From positions 1 to 64,000 of the forward strand of contig LFMX01000019.1 in NCBI GenBank assembly GCA_001184405.1: a stretch of 64,000 nucleotides of DNA, written 5' to 3'. This DNA is from Candidatus Burkholderia humilis. GTDB lineage: Bacteria; Pseudomonadota; Gammaproteobacteria; Burkholderiales; Burkholderiaceae. The notes below the pieces were generated by a model that did not search any database, had not been told where the DNA came from, and saw nothing but the letters and a program-made list of their open reading frames with translations. The position numbers and the translations under genes are program-made. Shown here piece by piece: positions 29,540 through 40,456 of the stretch (the first letter of the stretch is position 1; each line of letters begins with the position of its first letter).

Positions 29540-30421
29540 GGCTGTTGATCTTGCGTGGAACGGGCGTCGAATTGCCCGTTCCACGTTGCCGCATCGTGGA
29601 ATGTGTGCCGAAAGGCATCGAAAAGCGCGGCAATGTCCTGCGCCTTTTCCGCGCCGAAAAGCGCCGCGCGATAGCCGAGCATATGCGTGAGCACCAGCGG
29701 TTCAGCATCGTCCGGCGCGACGATCGCCAGCAGCCGGGCGCGCACCGCATCGCTGGCGACGACCGCCATGTCCCTGCCCAGTAACGCCGCTCCGGCCATG
29801 TCCGGAGCGTGCCCGAAGCGCTCGACGAGCGCGAAATCCTCGCCGTAAAGCCGGTCCATATTGCCCGCCTGGGCGTATCGCGACATCAGAAACAGCAGAT
29901 CGATCGCGTCCTTGCGATCCGCCGCGTGCCGATCCTGCCACGCCATCAGCTTAAGCATGGCCTGCGCCGACAGCGATGCCACCGGCACCACCAGATCCGC
30001 CGCGATTTTCACCTGCACGGCGGCATCGAGCGCCTGCTGAAAACCCGCCACATTCATGCGCACCGCCTGATCCGGCGGCCACGCGATCTCGCCGCTCCCA
30101 TCCTGCACGCCGCCGAACGGCACGATATCGAGCCACGTGCGTTCATCCGTTTTGCCGATGCGATACGTCAGACGATGCGTCGCGCTTCCCGACGCCATGA
30201 AATGCCCCGATGCCAGTAGCGCATCGCGCAATTGCGTGTGATTTGCCCAGCTTTGAATCGCGATGCCGATGTCCACGTCTGCGGTCGCGCGCGCTCGCGC
30301 CGCTGACGAACCACGCGATGCGCGTCGCTTTCGTTGCGCCGACGACATCGCGCAATAAGGCCGTCGTCAGCGCGGGCAGCGGACGGTGGCGCAGTAATTC
30401 AAGCGGCGAGATAGCGTTCAC
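29536..30421 (-). pseudogene. AbiEii-like nucleotidyltransferase (toxin-type), frameshifted
   Basis: Read from 30421: MNAISPLELLRHRPLPALTT and RIAWFVSGASAR, then after a frameshift near 30290 ATADVDIGIAIQSWANHTQL, the Gly-Ser/Gly-Ala and Asp-x-Asp-type motif of the nucleotidyltransferase fold. Downstream parts include HRLTYRIGKTDERTWLDIVP and LKLMAWQDRHAADRKDAIDL with FLMSRYA, characteristic of AbiEii-like proteins. In type IV toxin-antitoxin AbiE systems this protein is the bacteriostatic toxin. Its start overlaps by 23 bases the end of a gene that resembles the AbiEi-type antitoxin, the standard order. The frameshift should inactivate it. Confidence 0.75.
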
Positions 30422-31426
30422 GAATCATCCTCGTGGTTTCGATGTTGCGCGAATCGCCGCTCGCGATGAGATCGGCATACACGAGCACGGGCGGCGCGCC
30501 ATCGACAGGCGCGAGCTTGATCGGCGCGTGCAGGAACTCGACATTGCCCGCCGTGTCCGGACCCAGACGCGCTTTCATGATCCACTCGCGCGGCACGGCA
30601 TCAGCGCAATAGGCGGTCACGGTGGCGGGCTTCAGATAGTGCGTGAGCAGCACGGCCGCCGGTTCGCCGCCGAACTGGCATTGATCGGGCAGCGTGGGCA
30701 CATCGCGCCACCAGTCGTTCGATTCCGGGCGATACCGCCCGAGCACGAGCGATTCGCGCAGTTGCCGCGGATAAAGCGTCGTCCATTCGTCGATGAGACG
30801 CGCGGCATCGGCGAATTGCAGGCCTGCGCCATCCGGACGCTCATACAGATCGCGATGCGCGCGTGAATCGCGTTTTGCACCGTGCCGTGCGCGACATCGG
30901 CGCGCTGCGCGATTTCGCGGTAACTCGCGTGGAGCAGCGACGGCTGCGCGAGCAGAGCGAGCGCGACGCGCAAGGTCGCCTTGGTCCACGTCTTCGCGCG
31001 CGGCGAATCGGCATGCGCCGCGCGCGGACGCCCCGACACGATCACGATGATTTCGCCTTCCACGAGGCTCGCGTTGCCGGCGAGATCGAGCGCATCGACG
31101 CCGATTTCACGGCAAGCGCGGATCATGTTCGGCGACAGATACTTGCGTGACGAGCGTGGGCCGCGCGTCGCCGTTTTGCGCGACGGACGCGAGCGCGGCG
31201 TACCGGTCGATGTGTTCCTTCACGCGCACGAAGCGTTTGAAGCGCTTTTTACCAATGCCGAATTCGATCGCGACCAATGCCGAATTCGATCGCGGCGTCG
31301 TAGTCCGCCGACTGGCGCGCCTTGACGGGGCGCGCGCAGGCCGGTTGCATCGGCGAGGGCGAGGGCGAGGGCGAGGGCGAGGGCGAGGGCGAGGGCGAGG
31401 GCGAGGGCGAGGGCGAGGGGATTCAT
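30399..31426 (-). pseudogene. AbiEi-like (type IV antitoxin-type) protein, multiple frameshifts
   Basis: The start at 31426 reads MNP followed by eleven Leu-Ala pairs encoded by a hexanucleotide repeat, then ADATGLRA. The rest continues over several frames: EFGIGKKRFKRFVRVKEHID, IRACREIGVDALDLAGNASL, VSGRPRAAHADSPRAKTWTK, a winged-helix-like SYREIAQRADVAHGTVQNAI, and VLTHYLKPATVTAYCADAVP with EWIMKARLGPDTAGNVEFLH. The winged helix and the overlap with the nucleotidyltransferase gene fit the AbiEi antitoxin and autorepressor. One frameshift coincides with a 22-base tandem duplication at 31250-31293. Both members of the pair are broken, so neither protects nor poisons. Similarity is at fold and context level. 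Confidence 0.6.
31355..31420 (+). repeat. GAGGGC hexanucleotide microsatellite
   Basis: Ten perfect copies of GAGGGC (31355-31414) and one GAGGGG. On the minus strand the array encodes alternating Leu and Ala right after the start codon of the AbiEi-like gene. Because the unit is six bases, copy-number change would lengthen the hydrophobic stretch without changing frame. Confidence 0.95.
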
Positions 31427-31494
31427 CGATCGGTCCGATTGTCCAATTTTAGATAATTGTACACGTAACGTAGACATCGATAAAAAATGGACAA

Positions 31495-31874
31495 TCAGTT
31501 TTTCGGCAAGGCGCGCTTGCGCGGTTTCGGCTCCACGCCGATGCGCCGATGCGCGGATCGCGCGCGAGCACGAGCGCCGTCAGCGTTTCTACCGCGCTTT
31601 CGAACGTGGGATCGTCTTGCGGCACATACAGCCATTTGCTGATCACCGGATGCGGGCGCAACGCCGGAATCTGTTCGGCAAGCGCGGCGTGCTGCTCGCA
31701 GTCCGTGCAGACGAGCACACCGTTGAACGGCTTCGCGCGATCGGCCGCGATCAGACACAGCAGACCATCGAGATACGCGGCATCGCAACCGAACATGCGG
31801 CGGCGCATGTAAGTCGGTTCGTGCTCGAAGGCGTCGAGTATCCAGAGCAGCGAGTTGCGAATGGTGGACGGCAT
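31495..31874 (-). pseudogene. TfoX/YjbR-like small protein with shifted C-terminus
   Basis: From 31874 the product reads MPSTIRNSLLWILDAFEHEP, TYMRRRMFGCDAAYLDGLLC and KWLYVPQDDPTFESAVETLT. The MRRMFG and LCLIAADRAKPFNGVLVCTD elements recall the TfoX N-terminal/YjbR fold, a small alpha-beta domain of unclear role. The natural end is probably RIGVEPKPRKRALPKN with a stop at 31495. An 8-base tandem duplication (CGATGCGC twice, near 31540-31557) shifts the frame, so translation as written runs about 20 residues further in another frame to 31449. The core domain is preserved, so the protein might still work. Confidence 0.5.
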
Positions 31875-32071
31875 CGGCGGACAATCCGGAACGAAGATGA
31901 TCCGCCGAGCTTACAGGAAGATCATCGCGGGAGGCTTTGGGCGGGACTTTTGAATCTCCACGTATCGCACCAAAACCCAGATACATTGCGATACGAAGCC
32001 CTCTCCAAACGCGGCTATAAATCGCATCGCGCTCAACGAAACGATTCGATTCGACAAGGAGATGATTGGCC

Positions 32072-33114
32072 ATGAACGATTCCATCAACCTGAAACGCCG
32101 CCGGCTTCTCGGCACGACGCTCCTCGCCGGCGTCACATTCGCGGACCTTGGGCTCATCAATCTGGCTCAGGCGCAGACGGCGGCCAATACAACGACCCAT
32201 TTCGGCCCGCTCAAACGAATCGACGCCGGCGTGCTCAACATCGGTTATATCGATGCCGGTCCCGCCAACGCGCCCGTCGTGATCCTGCTGCACGGCTGGC
32301 CCTACGACATCCACAGCTACGCCGATGTCACGCCGATGCTCGTCGCCCCGCCGGTTATCGCATGATCGTGCCGTATCTGCGTGGCTACGGCACCACGCGC
32401 ATCCTTTCGCCCGATACCCCACGCAACGGTCAGCAGATCGTGACCGCGATCGATATCGTCGCGCTCATGGGTGCGCTGAAGATCGATCAGGCCATCTTCG
32501 GCGGTTACGATTGGGGCGCGTGCACGGCCGATATCATCGCGGCCTTGTGGCCGGAGCGCGTGAAGTCGCTGGTGTCGGTGAGCGGCTATCTGATCGGCTC
32601 GCAGGCGGCGAACGCGAAGCCGCTGCCGCCATTGGCGGAATTGCAGTGGTGGTATCAGTACTACTTCGCGACCGAACGCGGCGCGCTCGGCTACGCGCAG
32701 AACCGCGACGCGTTCAACAAGCTCATCTGGAAACTCGCCTCGCCCAAATGGCATTTCGACGATGCCACCTACACGCGCAGCGCCGCATCGTTCGATAACC
32801 CGGATCACGTCGCGATCGTGATTCACAACTATCGGTGGCGGCTCGGTCTCGTGCAGGGCGAAGCGCAATACGATGCGGAACAGCGCCTTGCCGCCGCGCC
32901 CGCGATCAGCGTGCCGACCATCACGCTCGAAAGCGATGCCAACGGCGCGCCGCATCCCGATCCTGCCGCGTATGCGAAGAAGTTCACGGGTAAATATGCG
33001 CATCGGACGATCGGCGGCGGCATCGGACATAACTTGCCGCAGGAAGCGCCGAAAGCCTTTGCCGATGCGATTGTGCAATCCGTCGCGCTCTGGAGCCGCA
33101 CAAAGAGCAGTTAA
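32072..33114 (+). pseudogene. Exported alpha/beta hydrolase (epoxide-hydrolase-like), frameshifted
   Basis: ATG 32072 follows AAGGAGATGA. The N-terminus MNDSINLKRRRLLGTTLLAG has a twin-arginine-like signal ending near AQAQ, then VILLHGWPYDIHSYADV with the oxyanion HGWP motif. A frameshift near 32348 separates this from MIVPYLRGYGTTRILSPDTP, the nucleophile elbow GGYDWGACTADIIAALWPER (Asp nucleophile as in epoxide hydrolases and dehalogenases), and the final His in [12 protein letters not shown]. All catalytic positions are present across the two frames. Natural length about 347 residues. It would have acted in the periplasm on an unknown epoxide, ester or halide. One small indel is the only defect seen. 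Confidence 0.8.
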
Positions 33115-33245
33115 GCGTTTATGGGATAATCACGGTTTCGTCCGGCGCGTGGCTCAAGAGGCCGTCGCACGGGCGCGCAGGGCCTTTATCCCCGTGGCCC
33201 GCCTGTTTTAGCGCCTCCTCCGCGATCCTTCAAAGCAGAACCATG

Positions 33246-35105
33246 ATGCCCACATACCGTTCCAAAACTTCCACCGCCGGCCGCAACATGGCGGGCGCGC
33301 GCTCGCTGTGGCGCGCAACCGGCATGAAAGACGAAGATTTCTCGAAGCCGATCATCGCCGTCGTCAATTCGTTCACCCAGTTCGTTCCCGGCCACGTCCA
33401 TCTGAAGGATCTCGGCCAGCTCGTCGCGCGCGAAATCGAAGCGGCGAGCGGCGTCGCCAAGGAATTCAATACGATCGCCGTGGATGATGGCATCGCGATG
33501 GGTCACGACGGCATGCTGTACTCGCTGCCGAGCCGCGACATCATCGCGGATTCGGTCGAATACATGGTCAACGCGCATTGCGCCGATGCGATGGTCTGCA
33601 TCTCCAATTGCGACAAGATCACGCCCGGCATGCTGATGGCCGCGATGCGTCTGAACATTCCGGTGATCTTCGTTTCCGGCGGCCCGATGGAAGCGGGCAA
33701 GACGCGCCTGGCCAATCCGGTGACGAAGGCCATCGAACTGAAAAAGCTCGATCTCGTCGATGCGATGGTGATCGCCGCCGACAAGTCGTACACCGACGAA
33801 CAGGTCGCCGAAGTGGAGCGCTCCGCGTGCCCGACGTGCGGCTCGTGCTCGGGCATGTTCACTGCCAATTCGATGAACTGCCTTACCGAAGCGCTCGGTC
33901 TCTCGTTGCCGGGCAACGGCACGGTCGTCGCGACGCACGCGGATCGCGAACAGTTGTTCAAGCGCGCGGGCAAGCGCATCGTCGAACTGGCGCGTCAGTA
34001 TTACGAACAGGAAGATGCGCGCGTGCTGCCGCGCTCGGTCGGCTTCAAAGCCTTCGAAAACGCGATGACGCTGGACATTGCGATGGGTGGATCGACCAAC
34101 ACGATTCTCCACTTGCTCGCGATCGTGCGCGAAGCCGAGATCGACTTCACGATGACGGACATCGATCGCCTATCGCGCATCGTGCCGCAGTTGTGCAAGG
34201 TCGCGCCGAACACGAACAAGTACCACATCGAGGACGTGCATCGCGCGGGCGGCATCATGGCGATTCTTGGCGAACTGGATCGCGCGGGCAAGCTGCATAC
34301 TGATGTGCCGACCGTCCACGCGCCGACGATGAAAGACGCGCTCGCACAATGGGACATCACGCTCACGAACAACGAAGCGGTCAAGACGTTCTATATGGCC
34401 GGCCCCGCCGGCATCCCGACGCAGATCGCGTTCAGCCAGAACACGCGCTGGCCGAGCCTCGATTCGGATCGCGCGGAAGGCTGCATTCGTTCGTACGAGC
34501 ACGCGTTTTCGAAGGAAGGCGGGCTGGCCGTGCTGACGGGCAATATCGCGCTCGACGGTTGCGTCGTGAAAACGGCGGGCGTCGATGAAAGCATTCTCGT
34601 GTTCGAAGGCTCGGCGCACGTGACCGAATCGCAGGATGAAGCGGTCGAAAATATCCTAAACGATCAGGTGAAGGCGGGCGATATCGTCATCGTTCGATAC
34701 GAAGGTCCGAAGGGCGGTCCGGGCATGCAGGAAATGCTCTATCCGACGAGCTATATCAAGTCGAAGGGTTTGGGCAAGGCGTGCGCGCTTTTGACCGATG
34801 GCCGCTTCTCGGGCGGCACGTCGGGTCTGTCGATCGGTCACTGCTCGCCGGAAGCGGCGGCGGGCGGAGCGATCGGACTCGTGCGCAACGGCGACAAGAT
34901 TCGCATCAACATTCCGAATCGCACGATCGATGTGCTGCTGTCGGATGAAGAACTCGCGCGCCGCCGCGAAGAGCAGAACGCGAAGGGCTGGAAGCCGGCG
35001 AAGCCGCGTCCGCGCAAGGTGTCGGCGGCGTTGAAGGCGTATGCGAAGCTGGTGATGTCGGCGGACAAGGGCGCTGTGCGTGATTTGTCCTTGCTGGACG
35101 ATTAA
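33246..35105 (+). CDS. ilvD: Dihydroxy-acid dehydratase
   Basis: IlvD converts 2,3-dihydroxy-isovalerate and its methyl homologue to the keto acids of valine and isoleucine synthesis, using an Fe-S cluster. The 619-residue frame has [20 protein letters not shown], cluster cysteines in [20 protein letters not shown] and [20 protein letters not shown], and [20 protein letters not shown] near the C-terminus. Length equals the E. coli type. A second ATG three bases upstream (33243) could be used. It has no lesion, in contrast to nearly all its neighbours, as expected if branched-chain amino acid synthesis is under selection. A strong terminator follows at 35125. Confidence 0.96.
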   Translation: MPTYRSKTSTAGRNMAGARSLWRATGMKDEDFSKPIIAVVNSFTQFVPGHVHLKDLGQLVAREIEAASGVAKEFNTIAVDDGIAMGHDGMLYSLPSRDIIADSVEYMVNAHCADAMVCISNCDKITPGMLMAAMRLNIPVIFVSGGPMEAGKTRLANPVTKAIELKKLDLVDAMVIAADKSYTDEQVAEVERSACPTCGSCSGMFTANSMNCLTEALGLSLPGNGTVVATHADREQLFKRAGKRIVELARQYYEQEDARVLPRSVGFKAFENAMTLDIAMGGSTNTILHLLAIVREAEIDFTMTDIDRLSRIVPQLCKVAPNTNKYHIEDVHRAGGIMAILGELDRAGKLHTDVPTVHAPTMKDALAQWDITLTNNEAVKTFYMAGPAGIPTQIAFSQNTRWPSLDSDRAEGCIRSYEHAFSKEGGLAVLTGNIALDGCVVKTAGVDESILVFEGSAHVTESQDEAVENILNDQVKAGDIVIVRYEGPKGGPGMQEMLYPTSYIKSKGLGKACALLTDGRFSGGTSGLSIGHCSPEAAAGGAIGLVRNGDKIRINIPNRTIDVLLSDEELARRREEQNAKGWKPAKPRPRKVSAALKAYAKLVMSADKGAVRDLSLLDD

Positions 35106-35124
35106 GTTTTAATGCAGACGTAGG

Positions 35125-35151
35125 AAGCCGCTCCTCGGAGCGGCTTTTTTT
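35125..35151 (+). terminator. Rho-independent terminator after ilvD
   Basis: AAGCCGCTCC (35125-35134) pairs with GGAGCGGCTT (35137-35146), followed by a run of T to 35151. It is 20 bases after the ilvD stop. Confidence 0.9.
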
Positions 35152-35215
35152 ATGCGCGCGCGTGAATAAAAAAAGCGATTCCGTCGCCCTGGAAATACGA
35201 CGGAATCGCAATGAA

Positions 35216-35362
35216 TCAAATATCGACGCCGAATGTCGATAACGCCAGCCGAAGCGCGAACAGACACGCCGACGAACAGAGCGGCATCGCCACCAGAAGC
35301 GACCGGTAACGAAAGCCGAGCAGACACGCCGACGACCACAGATGCGTAATCGATCGTTTCAT
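35216..35362 (-). CDS. Possible small hydrophobic peptide gene (48 aa)
   Basis: An ATG at 35362 overlaps, as ATGA, the natural stop of the methyltransferase gene, so it could be translationally coupled. The product reads MKRSITHLWSSACLLGFRYR and then a hydrophobic segment SLLVAMPLCSSACLFALRLA, so a membrane peptide is possible. An SSACL motif is repeated 20 residues apart because the DNA phrase tcgtcggcgtgtct occurs twice. No family is recognised. It could equally be a non-coding stretch. Confidence 0.3.
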   Translation of the reverse strand: MKRSITHLWSSACLLGFRYRSLLVAMPLCSSACLFALRLALSTFGVDI

Positions 35363-36201
35363 GTTCGCCTCACCACGACTTCGAGATATTCGCTGGGCAG
35401 CACGAGCGTCGCATCGCCGGAGCGGTTGTGGCGCGCCATCAACGCCATCATCTAGTCGATGAACGCCGCCTGCCGCGCGCCTTCGAGCGCGGCGATGGCC
35501 TTGTTCATCGGGCCGTAATACGCCCGGAACACCTCCATGAAGTGCTGCGGCGAGCGATAGCGGAACACGAAATGCCGGCTCTTCGCGACGATCTCGCTCG
35601 CCTTGCCTGCGAAGAGCGCATCGAGCCGCGCCTTCGTGCCCCACAGCGCGGACGACATCACACCGGCGGGCGGTGCGATGTATTTGCCGATCGTCTTGAA
35701 CACTTGTCCGATGAAGCTCTCCGGCGTCCAGTTTGCCAATCCGATCTGTCCGCGCGCTTTGCACGCGCGCGCGAGTTCGTCGGCGGCTTGTTGCTGATCC
35801 GGCGTAAACATGACGCCGAACGTGGACAACACCGCATCGAACGATGCATCCGCGAACGGCAGCGCTTCGGCGTCCGCTTCCTGAAACCGCACGTCGTGTC
35901 CTTCGGCTTGCGCGCGGGCGCGGCCACTCTCGAGCAACGACGCCACGTAGTCGGTTGATGTCACCTCGCACCAGCGACGCGCGGCGGCGAGCGTCGCGTT
36001 GCCGTTGCCTGCGGCGACATCGAGCACGCGGCTGCCGGCGCGCAGATCGAGCGCCTCGCACAGATTTTCTCCGACGATCTGCAACGTCGTGCCGACGACG
36101 GCGTAATTGCCCGTGGGCCAGGCGGCGTGTTGACGGGCTTTGACTGCGTTGAGATCGGCGGAAGGCGAAACGGACGACACGATGGAAGCGACTGCGGACA
36201 T
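35359..36201 (-). pseudogene. Class I SAM-dependent methyltransferase with late in-frame stop
   Basis: The start at 36201 (MSAVASIVSSVSPSADLNAV) is preceded by AGGAGA. Motif I is VLDVAAGNGNATLAAARR, motif II/III DAEALPFADASFDAVLSTFG, typical of ubiquinone/small-molecule methyltransferases of the UbiE type. The frame stops at a TAG (35452-35454) and then continues in the same frame for 30 codons (MMALMARHNRSGDATLVLPS) to a natural TGA at 35359-35361. The stop thus cuts the last 31 residues by a single base change. The AdoMet fold is complete, so partial activity is imaginable, but the C-terminal strands are lost. The substrate is unknown. Confidence 0.8.
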
Positions 36202-36416
36202 GGAACTCTCCTGAAGAAGCTCGCGCGGCGAGCAGACCACGCAAAGACGCCGATGCAGAAAAGCCCTTGTTTTAAGCGCCCAAATCATCGAAACGGACTA
36301 GGGTCCGTCATTGTTGCGCATTCGCGTGAGTGCTAGTATCGGCACGCAGGCGGGTTTGAGAAATGACCGGGCGTCCAGAAATCTTGTGCAGGATGCCGAA
36401 ATTGAGCAGCGTTGTC

Positions 36417-37438
36417 ATGGATGCGCTTTCCGATGTATTGCGTCTCGTGCGCCTTGGCGGGGCGGTTTATCTAAACGGCGAATTCACGGCGCCGTGGTGT
36501 GTGATCGGCGAGGCGTCGCCTGCGCTGTGCGGTACGTTCTTGCCCCATACCGAGCGCATCGTGTCGTACACCTCATGACGGAAGGAAGCTGCGAAGCCGC
36601 GCTTGCGAACGATCCTTCGTCGTCCATTCGCGTGAACGCGGGCGAGTTGCTCGTCGTGCCGCAAGGCGAAGCGCACGTGATGGGCAGCTCGCTCGATCTC
36701 GCGCCCGCGAGCGAACTCGTATCGAGCTATCTAAAGAACACGCCGGGCGATGTCATGACGCTGAACTACGGTGGCGGCGACGAGGCGACGCGTCTGATCT
36801 GCGGCTTTCTCGCGTGTGACGATACGCTCACCAATCCGGTGCTTTCCGCGCTACCGCGTTTATTTACCGTCGATATGCGCAACGATCCGCATTCCGCGTG
36901 GCTCGAATCGTCGCTGCGGCTGGCGGCGGTCGAAGCGGCCGAATCGCGTGTGGGCAGCGCGATCGTGCTGGCGCGGCTGTCGGAGTTGTTGTTCGTCGAG
37001 GCGGTGCGGCGGTGTATCGATACGTTACCGCCGGACCGCAAGGGCTGGCTCGCGGGCGTCGGCGATCGCTTCGTCGGACGCGCGCTTGCCATGTTGCATG
37101 CGCAGCCCCCGCACGGCTGGACCGTCGATGAACTCGCGCGCAAGACCGGGCTGTCGCGCTCGGCGCTCGCGCAGCGCTTCACGCAATTGCTCGGCCAACC
37201 GCCGATGCAGTATCTCGCGCGCTGGCGTTTGCAGATTGCCGCGCAGGAGTTGAGGACCGGCACGCAGTCGCTCGCGGCGGTGGCCGAACGCGTCGGCTAC
37301 GAATCCGATGCAGCGTTCAATCGTGCGTTCAAGCGGGAGTTCGGCATGCCGCCAGCGAGCTGGCGGCGCAGTCACGAATCAAGTGATGTCGATATGCTGC
37401 CGTTGAGTGTCGCATCGCGCGGCCCGGTTGCCGCCTGA
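36417..37438 (+). pseudogene. AraC-family regulator, one-base deletion
   Basis: From ATG 36417: MDALSDVLRLVRLGGAVYLN, then a cupin-type sensor domain. The reading frame breaks near 36568, where one C seems missing in cgtacacctcatg; corrected, it continues HLMTEGSCEAALANDPSSSI. The second half holds the AraC HTH pair: HGWTVDELARKTGLSRSALA and SLAAVAERVGYESDAAFNRA with FKREFGMPPASWR. Full length is about 340 residues. It is transcribed divergently from the methyltransferase, so it may have regulated that gene, as AraC regulators often control the neighbour. The N-terminal sensor type (cupin_6-like) is linked to regulators of oxidoreductases and transporters. Confidence 0.85.
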
Positions 37439-37468
37439 GCGTCTTCCGGGCCGTATTTCACGCGATGT

Positions 37469-37980
37469 TCAAGCGGCCAGCATCAGCCGCGCGCTCGCTG
37501 CTTTCATCGTGCGCAGATACGTCAGGAAGCGTCCGCCAAAGATGCCCGCGACCACGCCCGACACGCCGGCATCGATCAGCACATACGTGGCAAGCGACGC
37601 GGGATGCGCCATCGTCGCCATTTCGAAGCCGATCCAGAACTTCGCCGCGAAGGTCGCGAGAATCAGCATGAGCGGCACGATCGAGCCGGGCAGCGTGACG
37701 GACTTGTCGATCGGATCGACGGTGAAGCGCGTGCGTCCCGCGATCATCATGCCGATGCCCGTCACGGCCACCGCGACCAGCACACAACGGCGGCGTGCCA
37801 TCCCGCGAGGGGTTCCGTTGCCAGATGCGCGATGCCCTAGCCCGCAAAAATGAGCAGCACGATCGCGAGCTTCGACAGCGGCGCGGCCGTGCATCACCTT
37901 CAATCCGAGCGATATACGAGAACGACGAGCAGCACCCAGACCCAGGCCGGCGTGCCGTGAATGATTGCGATGGGTGACAT
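37469..37980 (-). pseudogene. Small multi-pass membrane protein, frameshifted
   Basis: From 37980: MSPIAIIHGTPAWVWVLLVV and LVY, then frame changes near 37910 and 37830 are needed to reach RTRFTVDPIDKSVTLPGSIV, PLMLILATFAAKFWIGFEMA and SGVVAGIFGGRFLTYL. The complete protein would have about 170 residues and four or five membrane segments. It resembles small uncharacterised inner-membrane proteins of Burkholderia (DUF6622-like); the function is unknown. At least two indels are needed, so it is a pseudogene unless the sequence is faulty. Confidence 0.55.
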
Positions 37981-38174
37981 GATGAACCTCCGTTTGGAAT
38001 GAGAGGCATCGTACGCAAACTGAATTATACGCGAATGAGGACGCACGTCGTACATGAACATGCGCGCGTGGACCGCGTAGAAACACCAGTCAAGCATCGA
38101 CTTATGCGCTCTCATACGATGTCGTACGGAACCGGTTCCGGATGTCACAGAAGCCTAATAATTGGGAGACAGAC

Positions 38175-39180
38175 ATGAGGATCAAAAAGGCGATCGATCG
38201 CGTGCCAGGCGGTCTGATGCTCGTGCCGCTGCTGCTGGGCGCATGCGTGCACACGTTCGCGCCGGGCGCGGGCAAATACTTCGGATCATTCACGAACGGC
38301 CTGATTACCGGCACCGTGCCGATTCTCGCCGTGTGGTTCTTCTGCATAGGCGTGACCATCGACGTGCGCGCGACCGGCACGGTGCTGCGCAAATCCGGCA
38401 CTTTGCTCGTGACGAAGATGGTCGTGGCATGGATCGCGACGATCGTTGCGGCGCGCTTCATTCCCGTCGATGGCGTGAAGGAGGGACTATTCGCGGGGCT
38501 GTCGGTGCTGGCGATCACGACATCGATGGACATGACCAATGGCGGACTTTACGCCGCAGTACGACACCAAGGAAGAGGCGGGCGCGTTCGTGTTGATGTC
38601 GGTGGAATCGGGGCTGCTCATCAGCATGCTTATTCTCAGCGCGACGGGCGTGGCGTTCTTCGAGCCGCGCTTGTTCGTGGGCGCGGTGCTGCCGTTTCTC
38701 GTTGGGTTCGTGCTCGGCAATCTCGATAGCGAATTGCGTGAGTTGTTCGGTCGCTGTGTGCATCCGCTGATTCCGTTTTTTGGATTTGCGTTGGGCAACG
38801 GCATCGATCTGCATGTGATTGCGACGAGCGGTTTGCCGGGGATCGTGCTGGGGCTGGGCGTGATCGTGGTGACGGGCGTGCCGCTGATCTTTGCCGATCG
38901 ATGGATTGCGGGCGGCAATGGGGCGGCGGAACTAGCGGCATCGTCGACGGCGGTCGCGGCGGTCGCGAATCCGGCGATCATCGGCGAGATGATTCCGCGT
39001 TTTAAGCCGCTCGTGCCGGCGGCGACTGCGATGGTCGCGACGGCTTGTCTCGTGACGGCGGTTCTTGTGCCGATATTGACGGCGTTGTGGGTCAAGAGGT
39101 ACCAAGGGCGTGGTCTGCCGGCTGGGGAGTTATCATGCGATGCGGAGCGGGCGGTGGGGGAAGGGGATGCTCGGGTTTGA
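38175..39180 (+). pseudogene. kdgT: 2-keto-3-deoxygluconate permease, small deletion
   Basis: The start [20 protein letters not shown] is characteristic of KdgT, the inner-membrane symporter for 2-keto-3-deoxygluconate from pectin and other uronate breakdown. Conserved segments are [40 protein letters not shown], then after a frameshift near 38548 [20 protein letters not shown] and [20 protein letters not shown]. Ten to twelve membrane segments are predicted by hydrophobicity over the two frames. A few bases encoding the LM of a GLYAALMPQYG-like motif are missing. A plant-associated bacterium would use this on cell-wall fragments; its loss suggests a shift to host-supplied carbon. Confidence 0.85.
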
Positions 39181-39200
39181 TTGGCTGGTTTTTTTTGCTC

Positions 39201-39258
39201 CCGGCGGGGGTGGATTACTTTCTTTGCAGCAGTAAAGAAAGTAATCCACCCGCCGGGG
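39201..39258. repeat. Long inverted repeat (hairpin) between kdgT and dhaK
   Basis: A 25-base arm (39201-39225, containing gtggattactttcttt) pairs with 39234-39258 (containing aaagaaagtaatccac) with a two-base bulge. The TTACTTTCTTTGC type of palindrome is frequently found between genes in Burkholderia. It may terminate kdgT or act as a repetitive extragenic palindrome. Confidence 0.75.
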
Positions 39259-39366
39259 AGGCGGCTACTGAATAAAAACGCAAGAAAACAGAAGCGCTTT
39301 GCACAAGAAAACAAGAAGACCCTAAAGCCCAAGCGCAGCTTGAGAACCCAAGCCCAAGGACGGAAC

Positions 39367-40447
39367 ATGAAAAAACTAATCAATCAACCCGTACAAATAG
39401 TGCGCGAAATGCTAGACGGCCTGGCACGCCAGTCGCCCCACACCGTCCTGCTAGGACAAGAAAACGTCCTAATAAACCGCACGCAGCACGAATCGCCCGA
39501 TCGCCAAGTGGCGATCATCTCCGGCGGCGGCAGCGGCCACGAACCCGCCCACGGCGGTTACGTCGGCGCGGGCATGCTGAGCGCGGCGGTGGCGGGCGAA
39601 GTCTTCACTTCGCCACCGGTCGATACCGTCCTCGCCGCCATCCGTGCAACCGCAGGCCCAAACGACGTGGTGCTCATCGTGAAAAACTACACGGGCGATC
39701 GGCTCAACTTCGGTCTCGCACCAGAAATCGCGCGTAGCGAAGGCATCCCGGTGGAAGTCGTGATCGGCGCCGACGATGTCTCGCTGCGCAAGCTCACGGA
39801 TCGTGCGCATCGGCGGGGTATCGCGGGAACGGTGCTCGTGCACAAGATCACGGGCGCCGCGGCCGCGCGCGGACTGGCGCTCAAAGAGGTCGCGCAGATC
39901 GCGCGTAACGCGGCCACAAATCTCGGCACGATGGGCGTCGCACTTGACGACTGCACGCTGCCCGGCGCAGACACACGAGCTTCACGCTCGCCGATGATGA
40001 AATCGAACTCGGCCTCGGCATACACGGCGAAAAGGGCGTCGAACGCACGACGCCCCAACGCGCCGATCAACTCGCGCAGACCCTGATCGCGAATATCGCC
40101 GATGACCTCGGTCTGCAGCGCGGCGAACGGATCGCGCTGCTCGTGAACGGCCTGGGCGCGACGCCGCAAATGGAACTCGATATCGTGCTGCGCGCTGCCT
40201 ACGATGACCTCGCGCGCCGCAAGCTGATCGTCGAACGCGCGTGGGCGGGCCGCTGCTCTCGGCGCTGAACATGCCGGGCTGTTCGATCTCGCTGATACGT
40301 GTCGATGACGCCGCCCTCGACTTGCTCGACGCCCCCACCGGCGCGCGTGCGTGGCCGGGCGGCGGAGCGGTGAATCGCACGATCCGCATCGATGCGCCAC
40401 GCGCGCAAACGCCGGCCGCCACGCTCGACACCGACGCGCCAAAATAG
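39367..40447 (+). pseudogene. dhaK: Dihydroxyacetone kinase subunit DhaK-like, two frameshifts
   Basis: MKKLINQPVQIVREMLDGLA starts a DhaK domain: VAIISGGGSGHEPAHGGYVG (substrate pocket), VLIVKNYTGDRLNFGLAPEI, TVLVHKITGAAAARGLALKE and MGVALDDCTLPG. A frameshift near 39970 follows, and the next frame gives DDEIELGLGIHGEKGVERTT with the Gly-His segment of the active site and ALLVNGLGATPQMELDIVLR. A second shift near 40250 leads to PLLSALNMPGCSISLIRVDD. DhaK binds dihydroxyacetone and works with a DhaL subunit, which is not present here because truncated bcsC sequence follows at once. Probably a deletion removed dhaL together with the 3' part of bcsC. Confidence 0.88.
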
Positions 40448-40456
40448 TTCGCTACC

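Noticed and set aside
31250-31426. CRISPR array
   Set aside because: The hexanucleotide repeat has no spacers and the 22-bp duplication occurs only twice.
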